Shown piece after piece: positions 57,141-64,000 of a stretch of DNA of 64,000 nt. The position numbers and the translations under genes are program-made. Below the pieces are notes generated by a model, which had not been told where the DNA came from, did no database searches, and saw nothing but the letters and a program-made list of their open reading frames with translations. Within the stretch, counting starts at the first letter, position 1. Every line of letters begins with the position of its first letter. The DNA comes from Bradyrhizobium murdochi (GTDB taxonomy: Bacteria; Pseudomonadota; Alphaproteobacteria; Rhizobiales; Xanthobacteraceae), in NCBI RefSeq assembly GCF_000472965.1, contig NZ_AXAU01000001.1, positions 248,001 to 312,000 of the forward strand, given 5' to 3'.

Positions 57141-58679
57141 TCAATACGCGTTCTCGCTCTTGGTCATCAGTGCGATCGGCGTCTTGAGCAGGATGTAGAG
57201 ATCGAACAGCACCGACCAGTTCTCGATGTAGTACAGGTCGAACTCGACGCGCTTCTGGATCTTCTCGTCGGTGTCGACTTCGCCGCGCCAGCCGTTGATC
57301 TGCGCCCAGCCGGTGATGCCGGGCTTGACGCGGTGGCGCGCGAAATAGCCGTCGACGGCCTCGTCGAACAGGCGGCTCTGCAACTTGCCTTGCACGGCGT
57401 GCGGGCGCGGCCCGACCAGCGACAAGTTGCTCTTGAACACGACGTTAAAGAGCTGCGGCAGTTCGTCGAGGCTGGTCTTGCGGATGAAGCGCCCGACGCG
57501 GGTGACGCGCGGGTCATTCTTGGTCACGACCTTGGAGGCGTTCGGATCAGCCTGATGGTGGTACATCGAGCGAAACTTGAAGACGTCGATGCGCTTGTTG
57601 TTGAAGCCGAACCGCTTCTGGCGGAACAGTATCGGCCCGGGGCTGTCGAGCTTCACTGCAATCGCGACCAGACCCATCACCGGCAGCGCCAGCAGCAGGA
57701 TTGCGAAGCCGACGACGTGGTCGAACAGCCACTTCATCACCAGGTCCCAGTCGGTGATCGGCGCCTCGAACACGTCGAGGGTAGGCACCTCGCCGAGATA
57801 GGAATAGGAGCGGGGACGGAAGCGCAGCTTGTTGGTATGGGCCGAAAGGCGGATATCGACCGGAAGCACCCACAGCTTCTTCAACATATCGAGAATGCGC
57901 GTCTCGGCCGAAATCGGCAGCGCGAACAGCACGAGGTCGATGCGGGTGCGGCGCGCAAACTCGACGATGTCGTCGACCTTGCCGAGCTTGGGACTGCCGG
58001 CGCAGGTGTCCATCGCGCGGTCGTCGTTGCGGTCGTCGAACACGCCGAGCACATGGATGTCGGAATCGTCCTGCGTTTCGAGCGCTTGGACGAGTTCCTC
58101 GCCGTTCTGGTCGGCGCCCACGATGATGGTGCGGCGATCGAGCCGGCCCTGACGGGCCCAGCCGCGCACCAGCGAGCGCAGGAACAGGCGCTGCGTGACC
58201 AGCGCCGCGACGCCGCTCACGAAAAACGCCGTAAGCCACAGCCGCGAAATCTCGCTGCCGAGCTTCACGATGAAGGATGCGCCGATGAACAGCAGGAATA
58301 CGAATGCCCAGGATGAAATCATCCGCGTCATCTGGCGAAGATGGCCGCGGAATAACTGCACCTGGTAGATATCGGCGGCCTGGAAGCAGATCACGGCCGT
58401 TGCCGCCACGCCGAAGATCGCCGCGAGAAATTCCCAGGAAAAGCCGCTGAGAGGCACGACGTAACCAAAATAGAGCGCAATGCCGATCGCGCTCAACATC
58501 GCGAAATCGATCACGCGAACCACGCCTGCGATCACGATCGGCGAATAGGCGCGGCCAACTTTCTGATTGGTGACGGCGAGCGCTGCCGGAGACAGCCTGC
58601 GGCGCCGTTCGATCTGCGGACGATCGGCGCTGGCGGTCGCCGCGGCATCGAGCATCGAGCGTGCGTTAATCGGTTCCAC
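57141..58679 (-). CDS. Undecaprenyl-phosphate glucose/galactose phosphotransferase (WcaJ-like)
   Basis: This 512-residue polyprenyl-phosphate sugar transferase starts the exopolysaccharide repeat unit. It has five predicted membrane helices, a CoA-binding-like domain in the middle, and the C-terminal catalytic bacterial sugar transferase domain with [33 protein letters not shown] and [14 protein letters not shown]. Its length and the central domain match the WcaJ type rather than the short ExoY type. Confidence 0.92.
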   Translation of the reverse strand: MEPINARSMLDAAATASADRPQIERRRRLSPAALAVTNQKVGRAYSPIVIAGVVRVIDFAMLSAIGIALYFGYVVPLSGFSWEFLAAIFGVAATAVICFQAADIYQVQLFRGHLRQMTRMISSWAFVFLLFIGASFIVKLGSEISRLWLTAFFVSGVAALVTQRLFLRSLVRGWARQGRLDRRTIIVGADQNGEELVQALETQDDSDIHVLGVFDDRNDDRAMDTCAGSPKLGKVDDIVEFARRTRIDLVLFALPISAETRILDMLKKLWVLPVDIRLSAHTNKLRFRPRSYSYLGEVPTLDVFEAPITDWDLVMKWLFDHVVGFAILLLALPVMGLVAIAVKLDSPGPILFRQKRFGFNNKRIDVFKFRSMYHHQADPNASKVVTKNDPRVTRVGRFIRKTSLDELPQLFNVVFKSNLSLVGPRPHAVQGKLQSRLFDEAVDGYFARHRVKPGITGWAQINGWRGEVDTDEKIQKRVEFDLYYIENWSVLFDLYILLKTPIALMTKSENAY

Positions 58680-58699
58680 TGGTCCACGTCCGTTCTAGA

Positions 58700-58723
58700 G
58701 CGGGCACACAGCAACGTGCCCGC
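58700..58723. terminator. Hairpin between the glycosyltransferase and WcaJ-type genes
   Basis: GCGGGCAC and GTGCCCGC enclose ACAGCAAC. It lies downstream of the GT4 gene and 20 bases upstream of the WcaJ-type gene, both on the minus strand. It has no U-tract, so it may be an RNA processing or stability element. Confidence 0.4.
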
Positions 58724-58794
58724 CGGTGCGGAATTCCCCACACCACGGACTTACGGGACAAATCGGAAGAAACAGTTACGTCGGTAATTTTCGG

Positions 58795-59928
58795 TTAACG
58801 ATTGGCAAACGCCTCGCGGTAGCCGGCAACAACGCCCTCGACCATCGCCTTCTGCGAAAAATGCTGGAAGATTCGTTCGCGCAGCGATTTGGCCCGCTCC
58901 TTCGTCGCGGCCGGATCCTCCAGCGCGGCTTTGATGGCATCGGCCATGGCGGCCGCGTTGCTCGGCGCGAACAAGGCATCGCCATGCGGGCCGAAAATTT
59001 CGGGGATGCCGCCGACATTGGCGGCGACCATCGGAATGCCGGCGGCCGCCGCCTCGATCACGACATAGGGCATTGAGTCTCCGCGGGAGGGAACCACCAG
59101 CAGCGAGCCCTTGGAGAAGCCGTAACGCGCCTTGACGTGGCCGATGAAGCGCACGGCCTCACCGAGGCCGAGCCGCGCGACCTGGGCTTTGAGGCCTTCG
59201 CTTTCCTCGCCGTCGCCTGCGAGCGTCAGCGTCACCGGACGGCCGTCGGCGCGTAGCCGCGCTACCGCATCGATCAGAAGGTCGGCGCCCTTGATGTGCC
59301 GAAACTCGCCGACATAGATCAGGTCGGTGGCGTCCTCCGCCTTGACGACGGGATCGAATTCGCTGGCGGTGACGCCGTTGAACACGCATCGCACCAGCCC
59401 CTTCGGCGTGCCGATGGTGCGCTGGTAGGTGTTGCGAGCAAACGCGCTTTCGAACAGGAACAGGTCGGTATCGTTCATCAGCGCGCGTTCGACACGGGCA
59501 TAGATGTTGCCCTTCAGCGTCGACAGCGGATAGTGCAGCGAGCCGCCATGCGGGGTGTAGACCCTGATCCTGTGGCGGGAAGCGGTCCTTATGCGCATGA
59601 AGGCGCCGGCCTTGGCGCCGTGACCGTGCAGCACGTCCGGCTTCAATTGGCGGATCATGCGCTGGAACCGGGCCCACACCAGAAGATCGCTCGGAAGCGG
59701 CTCGCGGCGAATGGCGGTGCGGTGAACGCCGAGCTTGAGGCGCGGGGCGATTTCCGCCAGCGCCTGCTCGGCGCGTTCGCCGCCGGTGAGGCTATCGGCA
59801 ATGATGCCGACGTGATGGCCGCGGTCGACCTGGCCGTTGGCGAGATCGAGGATGTGGCGGAAAATGCCGCCGACCGGCGCGCGCGTCGCGTGCAGAATCC
59901 GAAGCGGCTGACCGTCAACGACAGGCAT
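58795..59928 (-). CDS. GT4 family glycosyltransferase
   Basis: This 377-residue enzyme has the GT-B fold: a glycine-rich N-terminal acceptor site (RAPVGGIFRHILDLA) and the donor-binding C-terminal half with the EX7E-like FSKGSLLVVPSRGDSMPYVV, then EAAAAGIPMVAANVGG. It probably adds a sugar to the lipid-linked repeat unit. The ATG at 59928 follows GAAGGCGGTG. It diverges from the Wzz/BY-kinase-like gene and has a terminator-like hairpin in its leader. Confidence 0.9.
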   Translation of the reverse strand: MPVVDGQPLRILHATRAPVGGIFRHILDLANGQVDRGHHVGIIADSLTGGERAEQALAEIAPRLKLGVHRTAIRREPLPSDLLVWARFQRMIRQLKPDVLHGHGAKAGAFMRIRTASRHRIRVYTPHGGSLHYPLSTLKGNIYARVERALMNDTDLFLFESAFARNTYQRTIGTPKGLVRCVFNGVTASEFDPVVKAEDATDLIYVGEFRHIKGADLLIDAVARLRADGRPVTLTLAGDGEESEGLKAQVARLGLGEAVRFIGHVKARYGFSKGSLLVVPSRGDSMPYVVIEAAAAGIPMVAANVGGIPEIFGPHGDALFAPSNAAAMADAIKAALEDPAATKERAKSLRERIFQHFSQKAMVEGVVAGYREAFANR

Positions 59929-60083
59929 CGACACCGCCTTCAGATGCGACCGGAACCTGCGTGGTCCGGGCCAGGCAGCCCGCAAGCGTCAGCGCAGCAA
60001 TCAGATATGGAATAGGGGCGAGCACGCCGCGCATTACAGGTATCCTGGAAAAGTATCCAGCGATTAAGGGCTTTGATGGTTAA

Positions 60084-60125
60084 CAAAAAATGACTGCGCG
60101 CGCGAGGCGTTGCTCGGGCGCGCAG
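60084..60125 (-). terminator. Terminator-like hairpin in the leader of the GT4 gene
   Basis: On the minus strand CTGCGCGC and GCGCGCAG pair around an inner CGAG/CTCG stem and are followed by TCATTTTTTG. It lies about 155 bases before the GT4 start, so it could attenuate that transcript or block read-through from the right. Confidence 0.5.
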
Positions 60126-60212
60126 ACAAGGCAAATTAACCCAGCGGCAACCATAATGAAGTGTAATCGGCCCTGTCGAGTGGACCGATAGTTGCGTCCA
60201 CGGGAGTGTGGG

Positions 60213-62495
60213 ATGCGTTTGGCGTTCTGGCGTGCAGGCAAGGACAAGCCGGTGGTGCAGCAGGCGACGGCTAGGCCTGTGGCTTCGGCGCCGAAGCCCG
60301 TCGCCGCATCCGATTCTGGCGATCTCGATCTGCATGCGCTTGGTCAGGCATTGATGCGCAGGCGGAGCTGGATCATCGTTCCGACATTGCTGGCGCTGGT
60401 GCTGTCGCTGGCCGCGGTCAACATGATCACGCCGCGTTACAAGTCGGAAGCGCGCATCCTCGTTGACGGGCGCGAGAACGTTTTCCTCCGGCCGAACGGC
60501 GAGCGCAACGAGGAGCGCAGTGCGCTCGACGCCGAGGCTGTCACCAGCCAGGTGCAGTTGGTGCAATCGCGCGATCTGGCCCGCGAGATCATCAAAAAGA
60601 ACAAGCTTGCCGAGCTTCCCGAATTCGATCCGGTGCTGCAGGGGATCTCGCCGCTGAAGTCGCTGCTGGCACTGGTCGGCATCGGGCGCGATCCGTTTTC
60701 GTTGACGCCGGAAGAGCGCGTGCTGGAGGCCTATTATGAGCGTTTCACGGCCTATGCGGTCGACAAGTCGCGCGTGATCGTCGTTGAATTCCAGTCGCGT
60801 GATTCCGAACTCGCCGCGCGTGTCGCCAACTCGATCGCGGAAGGCTATCTGGTGCTGCAGCAGGACGCGCGGCAGCAGCAAGCGAAGTCTGCCAGCCAGT
60901 GGCTCTCAGGCGAAATAGAACACTTGCGCAAGCGCGTGGCTGACGCCGAATCGCGGGTCGAGGATTTCCGCTCCAGGTCGAGCCTGTTCGTGGGCACCAA
61001 CAACACCACGCTGTCCAACCAGCAGATGGGCGAGATCAACACGCAGTTGAACAACGCCCGCGCGCTGAAGTCGGATGCGGAATCCAAGGCGCGGCTGATC
61101 AAGGAGATGCTTCAGAGCGGCAAGCCGATCGAGGCTTCCGAGGTGCTCAATTCCGAACTGGTGCGCCGGCTATCCGAGCAGCGCGTGACGCTCCGTGCGC
61201 AGCTCGCCGAGCAATCCTCGACGCTGCTCGGCGGTCATCCCCGCATCAAGGAATTGAAGGCCCAGCTTGCCGATCTCGATCGGCAGTCGCGCGAGGAAGC
61301 GGGCAAGGTGTCCCGCTCGCTGGAGAACGACGCCCGCATCGCCAGCGGCCGGGTCGAAGGCCTGACGGCGAGCCTCGATCAGTTGAAGAAGCAGGCTTCT
61401 TCGACCAACGGCCAGGACGTGCAGCTCCGCGCTCTCGAGCGCGAGGCCAAGGCCCAGCGGGACCTCTTGGAATCCTATCTCGCCAAATACCGCGAGGCGA
61501 ACACCCGCGAGAATATCGAGGCGGCGCCGGCCGATGGCCGCATCATCTCCCGTGCCACCGTCTCCAACACCCCGACCTATCCGAAGAAGCTGCCGATCGT
61601 CTTGATCGCGACGCTGGCGACCCTGCTGCTCACTTCGGGCGCGATCGCGACAGGTGAGCTCTTGCGCATGACCGCGCCTCGGACACTCGGTACGGTTTCG
61701 CCGGAAGTTATGCGTGAAATCGCACCCGAAATTGCACCCGAAATCGTCTTGGCGTCTGCGCCGGAACCGGTGCGTGCGCCGGCGATCGCACCCGAGCTTC
61801 CTGTGGCGAACCTCGCTGAAGCGGATCACGTTGCAGAGCCAACCTTGATTGAGCCGCATGCTGACGCCCCGGGCATGGATGCTATTGCAGGGGACAGCGA
61901 GATCGAGCAACTGTCTGATGATCTGGTTGGCGCAGGCGCCGCAGCGCGCAAGGTCACCGTGCTCGGCACGGCATCGAGCGAGAGCATCACGCTGACCGCA
62001 CTGACGTTGGCGCGGCTGATGGCGCAGCAGGCAAAGATCGTGGTCGTCGATCTCGTGGCGTCCTCGCCGACGATGACGGCGGCGTCGGTCGATCCGGTGG
62101 CGCCGGGGCTTGCCGAACTGATGCAGGGCGAAGCCTCGTTTGCGCAGATCATCACCAAGGACCGGCTGTCGCGGGTTCATCTCGTCAGCGCGGGACGCCC
62201 CGGCTTCGACCGTGCGCAGCTTCAGTCACCGCGGCTGACGCTTGCGATTGACGCGTTGCTGCGGGTCTACGATCATGTGCTGCTGGATGCTGGCACGGCG
62301 TCCGATCTGCCGGCCGAATTGCTGACGTCGCAGGCGCGTGCGGTCGTGGTGCCAGAAGCGTCGATGGCGCAGGATGCGCGCGTGCTGATGTGCGAACAGC
62401 TCAGGGCGGTCGGCTTCTTTGAGGTGACGATGCTGAGCAAACCCTGCGAGTCGTCGGACGCCGTCGAATCCGGCCCGCGCGTGGTGGCGGCTTGA
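60213..62495 (+). CDS. Wzz/GumC-type chain-length protein with degenerate BY-kinase domain
   Basis: This 760-residue inner membrane protein controls exopolysaccharide chain length and export. It has a Wzz domain with helix 1 at about residues 53-73, a long periplasmic coiled coil, and helix 2 at about 465-485 (PIVLIATLATLLLTSGAI). A repetitive E-I-A-P-E-I linker follows, then a C-terminal ParA/BY-kinase-like domain. That domain lacks a normal Walker A (GTASSESITLT in place of GxxGxGKT) and the final tyrosine cluster, so catalysis is doubtful. The ATG at 60213 follows GGGAG. Confidence 0.85.
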   Translation: MRLAFWRAGKDKPVVQQATARPVASAPKPVAASDSGDLDLHALGQALMRRRSWIIVPTLLALVLSLAAVNMITPRYKSEARILVDGRENVFLRPNGERNEERSALDAEAVTSQVQLVQSRDLAREIIKKNKLAELPEFDPVLQGISPLKSLLALVGIGRDPFSLTPEERVLEAYYERFTAYAVDKSRVIVVEFQSRDSELAARVANSIAEGYLVLQQDARQQQAKSASQWLSGEIEHLRKRVADAESRVEDFRSRSSLFVGTNNTTLSNQQMGEINTQLNNARALKSDAESKARLIKEMLQSGKPIEASEVLNSELVRRLSEQRVTLRAQLAEQSSTLLGGHPRIKELKAQLADLDRQSREEAGKVSRSLENDARIASGRVEGLTASLDQLKKQASSTNGQDVQLRALEREAKAQRDLLESYLAKYREANTRENIEAAPADGRIISRATVSNTPTYPKKLPIVLIATLATLLLTSGAIATGELLRMTAPRTLGTVSPEVMREIAPEIAPEIVLASAPEPVRAPAIAPELPVANLAEADHVAEPTLIEPHADAPGMDAIAGDSEIEQLSDDLVGAGAAARKVTVLGTASSESITLTALTLARLMAQQAKIVVVDLVASSPTMTAASVDPVAPGLAELMQGEASFAQIITKDRLSRVHLVSAGRPGFDRAQLQSPRLTLAIDALLRVYDHVLLDAGTASDLPAELLTSQARAVVVPEASMAQDARVLMCEQLRAVGFFEVTMLSKPCESSDAVESGPRVVAA

Positions 62496-62503
62496 ACGAT
62501 CTT

Positions 62504-62597
62504 GTAGGGTGGGCAAAGGCGCGCTAGCGCCGTGCCCACCATCTCTCCGAGATCACAGATAGAAATGGTGGGCACGCTTCGCTTTGCCCACCCTACG
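62504..62597. repeat. Palindromic repeat, GTAGGGTGGGCAAAGCG family
   Basis: GTAGGGTGGGCAAAGGCGCG pairs with GCTTTGCCCACCCTACG, and CGTGCCCACCAT with ATGGTGGGCACG. It lies at the end of the Wzz gene. Confidence 0.78.
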
Positions 62598-62607
62598 GTC
62601 CTGCCGG

Positions 62608-62727
62608 CGTCATTGCGAGGAGCGTAGCGACGAAGCAATCCATCTATCCCCGCGCGGAAAGATGGATTGCTTCGCGGAGCCTGTCATCCGGCGGCGCTTT
62701 GCGCCGACCGGGTGGCTCGCAATGACG
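62608..62727. repeat. Dispersed palindromic repeat, CGTCATTGCGAG family
   Basis: CGTCATTGCGAGGAGCGTAG is mirrored by GTGGCTCGCAATGACG; AAGCAATCCATCT and AGATGGATTGCTT form an inner perfect pair. It directly precedes the end of the convergent acyltransferase gene. Confidence 0.8.
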
Positions 62728-62734
62728 GAGGAGC

Positions 62735-63925
62735 CTAGCCAAACGCGCTGCGCAGCTTTTGCGCCATCTCCAGCAGCGCCGGATTGTGCTTCACCAGCCG
62801 CTTGGTGCGATTGAGGCCGGACATGACGCTGGCCGCGAGCTTGCCGCGCTGGCTGAGCGGGATGAAGCTGTCGAAGATCAGCTCGTCGCTCTTGCAGAAC
62901 AGCCGCTTGTAGTCGTCCGACCCGATTCCGAGGTCGAGCGCGCGGTATCCCTGTGCGGCATAGTGGTCGATGATGTCGCGCATCAGGATCAGGCCGGGGC
63001 TGTACTTTGAATTCGCCGACATTGTGTAGGTGTTGAACATCATCGAGAACCGATGCCCGTCCGCGACGCCGGCAAAAATCGCAATCACTTCCTCGTCGCA
63101 TTCCAGCGCGTGGATGTCGATGGCATGCCTGCCGCCGGCGAGCGGCGCGGTGCAGGCGCTGCGGACGAATTCCTCGATGCCGGGATCGGCGAACACATTC
63201 GGCAGCTTCTGTTCCGCCATCCGCAGCGGCTTGACGCGGAAAAACCAGTCGAGCAGCCGGGTGATCTCGGCGGCTGACGACGCAACATAACTGCGATAAC
63301 CGGGCAGGGACTGCAGCTTGCGTTCCTTGCCCTTGAGGCGGCGCCGGAACGAGTTGCTGATCAGCGCGGCGGGCGCTGCGCCCGGCTCGATCGCCAACAG
63401 CGGGCAATCATTGGCCGAAGGTTGATGCGGCAGCGAGGCGAACGGATTGGGCAGATCGCGCCAGCGAACCGGTTGCTGGTGCAGCGCGAGGACGTCGGCT
63501 TCCGACCGCCGCGATATCGCTAATATGAGGTCTTCGAGATCGGCTTGCGTTGCGCTTGCGGCGAAATCGCGGTCGAACAGCGCCATGTTGAAAGTGGAAT
63601 GCTTGCCGCCCATGAAACTGGCGCAGCGCGCGCCAAAAGCGTGCCTGAGCGCGAGCGGAAGCAGCGCCAGCGGACGGCGTTCCGCGTCGAAGGCAATCAC
63701 GATGAAGGGAACGAGGCCTTCGCGCGCGCCGACCTGCCGCTGCCAGGGGCTGAGGAAGTCGAATCGCTGATAGGGCGTGAAGAAGGTTTGCGCACCTTCC
63801 AGGTTGCGCCAGACGCCTTCCGCCGCAGCGAGGTCGCGAACGATGTCGATGCCGGCGATGCGGCTCGCCTTCGACCACCCATCTGCATCCGCCGTCCGGC
63901 CTTCGATCGCGGCAGCCATGGTCAT
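62735..63925 (-). CDS. GNAT/FemAB-like acyltransferase (CelD-type) of the polysaccharide locus
   Basis: This 396-residue protein matches the BioF2-like/CelD GNAT family: FRRRLKGKERKLQSL in the middle and the C-terminal DYKRLFCKSDELIFDSF with SANSKYSPGLILMRD. In polysaccharide loci such proteins are thought to add acyl or amino-acyl groups to the polymer. Two ATGs (63925 and 63919) are possible. It converges with the Wzz gene. Confidence 0.82.
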   Translation of the reverse strand: MTMAAAIEGRTADADGWSKASRIAGIDIVRDLAAAEGVWRNLEGAQTFFTPYQRFDFLSPWQRQVGAREGLVPFIVIAFDAERRPLALLPLALRHAFGARCASFMGGKHSTFNMALFDRDFAASATQADLEDLILAISRRSEADVLALHQQPVRWRDLPNPFASLPHQPSANDCPLLAIEPGAAPAALISNSFRRRLKGKERKLQSLPGYRSYVASSAAEITRLLDWFFRVKPLRMAEQKLPNVFADPGIEEFVRSACTAPLAGGRHAIDIHALECDEEVIAIFAGVADGHRFSMMFNTYTMSANSKYSPGLILMRDIIDHYAAQGYRALDLGIGSDDYKRLFCKSDELIFDSFIPLSQRGKLAASVMSGLNRTKRLVKHNPALLEMAQKLRSAFG

Positions 63926-64000
63926 CGCAGAGCCCGTGTTATATGAATTTGTTTACAATTTCGGCTTTGGCCGACCTTCGCAGGGAAATGTCAACAAAGG

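Noticed and set aside
57090..58316. Plus-strand open frame of 408 codons
   Set aside because: It is a shadow of the WcaJ-type transferase gene and has no recognisable domain.
62610..63407. Minus-strand open frame of 265 codons
   Set aside because: It is out of frame with the CelD-type gene and crosses a dispersed repeat.

Overview
The window looks like chromosomal core sequence of a Bradyrhizobium-type alphaproteobacterium (Nitrobacteraceae). The evidence is high GC, the block glyA-nrdR-ribD-ribE-ribH-nusB-thiL, a Mg-type HemB beside a DUF6163 gene and an LdtR-type MarR gene, GcrA, a CBP3-type ubiquinol-cytochrome c chaperone, plsX-fabH-ihfA with a MerR gene and tRNA-Pro, and many short palindromic dispersed repeats of kinds I associate with this group. 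No rRNA, CRISPR array, complete insertion sequence or prophage was seen.

Layout. 0.2-3.3 kb: a DUF1259 protein, a TauE/SafE permease and an EamA permease. 3.2-8.5 kb: a divergent arsenic island. Leftward it carries an ArsR, a flavoprotein with a Cys-rich tail, a 64-residue membrane protein and an MFS pump. Rightward it carries a second ArsR, a phosphatase-fold ArsC, an AqpS-like channel and a glutaredoxin-fold ArsC. 8.7-14 kb: a class III cyclase, two MFS pumps, a secreted protein of unknown function and a decayed copy of one MFS 5' end. 14-16 kb: a haem peroxidase with an RTX tail. 16.2-19.8 kb: a translationally coupled operon of a PspA-like protein with an unusual N-terminal domain, YqiJ and a YqiK-type flotillin. 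20-25.9 kb: mntH, bpt, an RDD protein, hemB, a DUF6163 protein and ldtR. 26-30 kb: small hypothetical genes, a histidine phosphatase, a GST and large repeats.

30-36 kb: the glyA to thiL operon, linking one-carbon metabolism, ribonucleotide reductase control, riboflavin and thiamine cofactor synthesis. 36-41 kb: a cold-shock gene, the proton pyrophosphatase hppA, a winged-helix/TPR regulator divergent from a cupin gene, and a Bug-type binding protein. 42-47.5 kb: bamE divergent from the CBP3 chaperone gene, yceD-like gene, plsX-fabH, ihfA, a MerR gene and tRNA-Pro(GGG). 47.5-55.6 kb: a 42-residue membrane protein, a DapA-family enzyme, an SDR, gcrA, a GrlR-like protein, an acetamidase/formamidase, YdcF, DUF169 and a saccharopine dehydrogenase-like reductase. 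55.7-64 kb: an exopolysaccharide locus with a polymerase/ligase, a WcaJ-type initiating transferase, a GT4 glycosyltransferase, a Wzz/BY-kinase-like protein whose kinase half looks dead, and a CelD/FemAB-like acyltransferase.

The most interesting signal is the PspA-like gene at 18681-19811. Its first 150 residues resemble the N-terminal domain of TnpB (IS200/IS605 accessory nuclease) without any RuvC domain. They are joined in frame to a PspA coiled coil that has its own strong internal ribosome binding site. Other leads are the repeated candidate ArsR operators, TGCAA-rich elements shared by mntH and the RTX peroxidase, the degenerate BY-kinase, and a terminator-like hairpin in the leader of the glycosyltransferase gene. 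All family calls were made by eye from the translations; no search was run.
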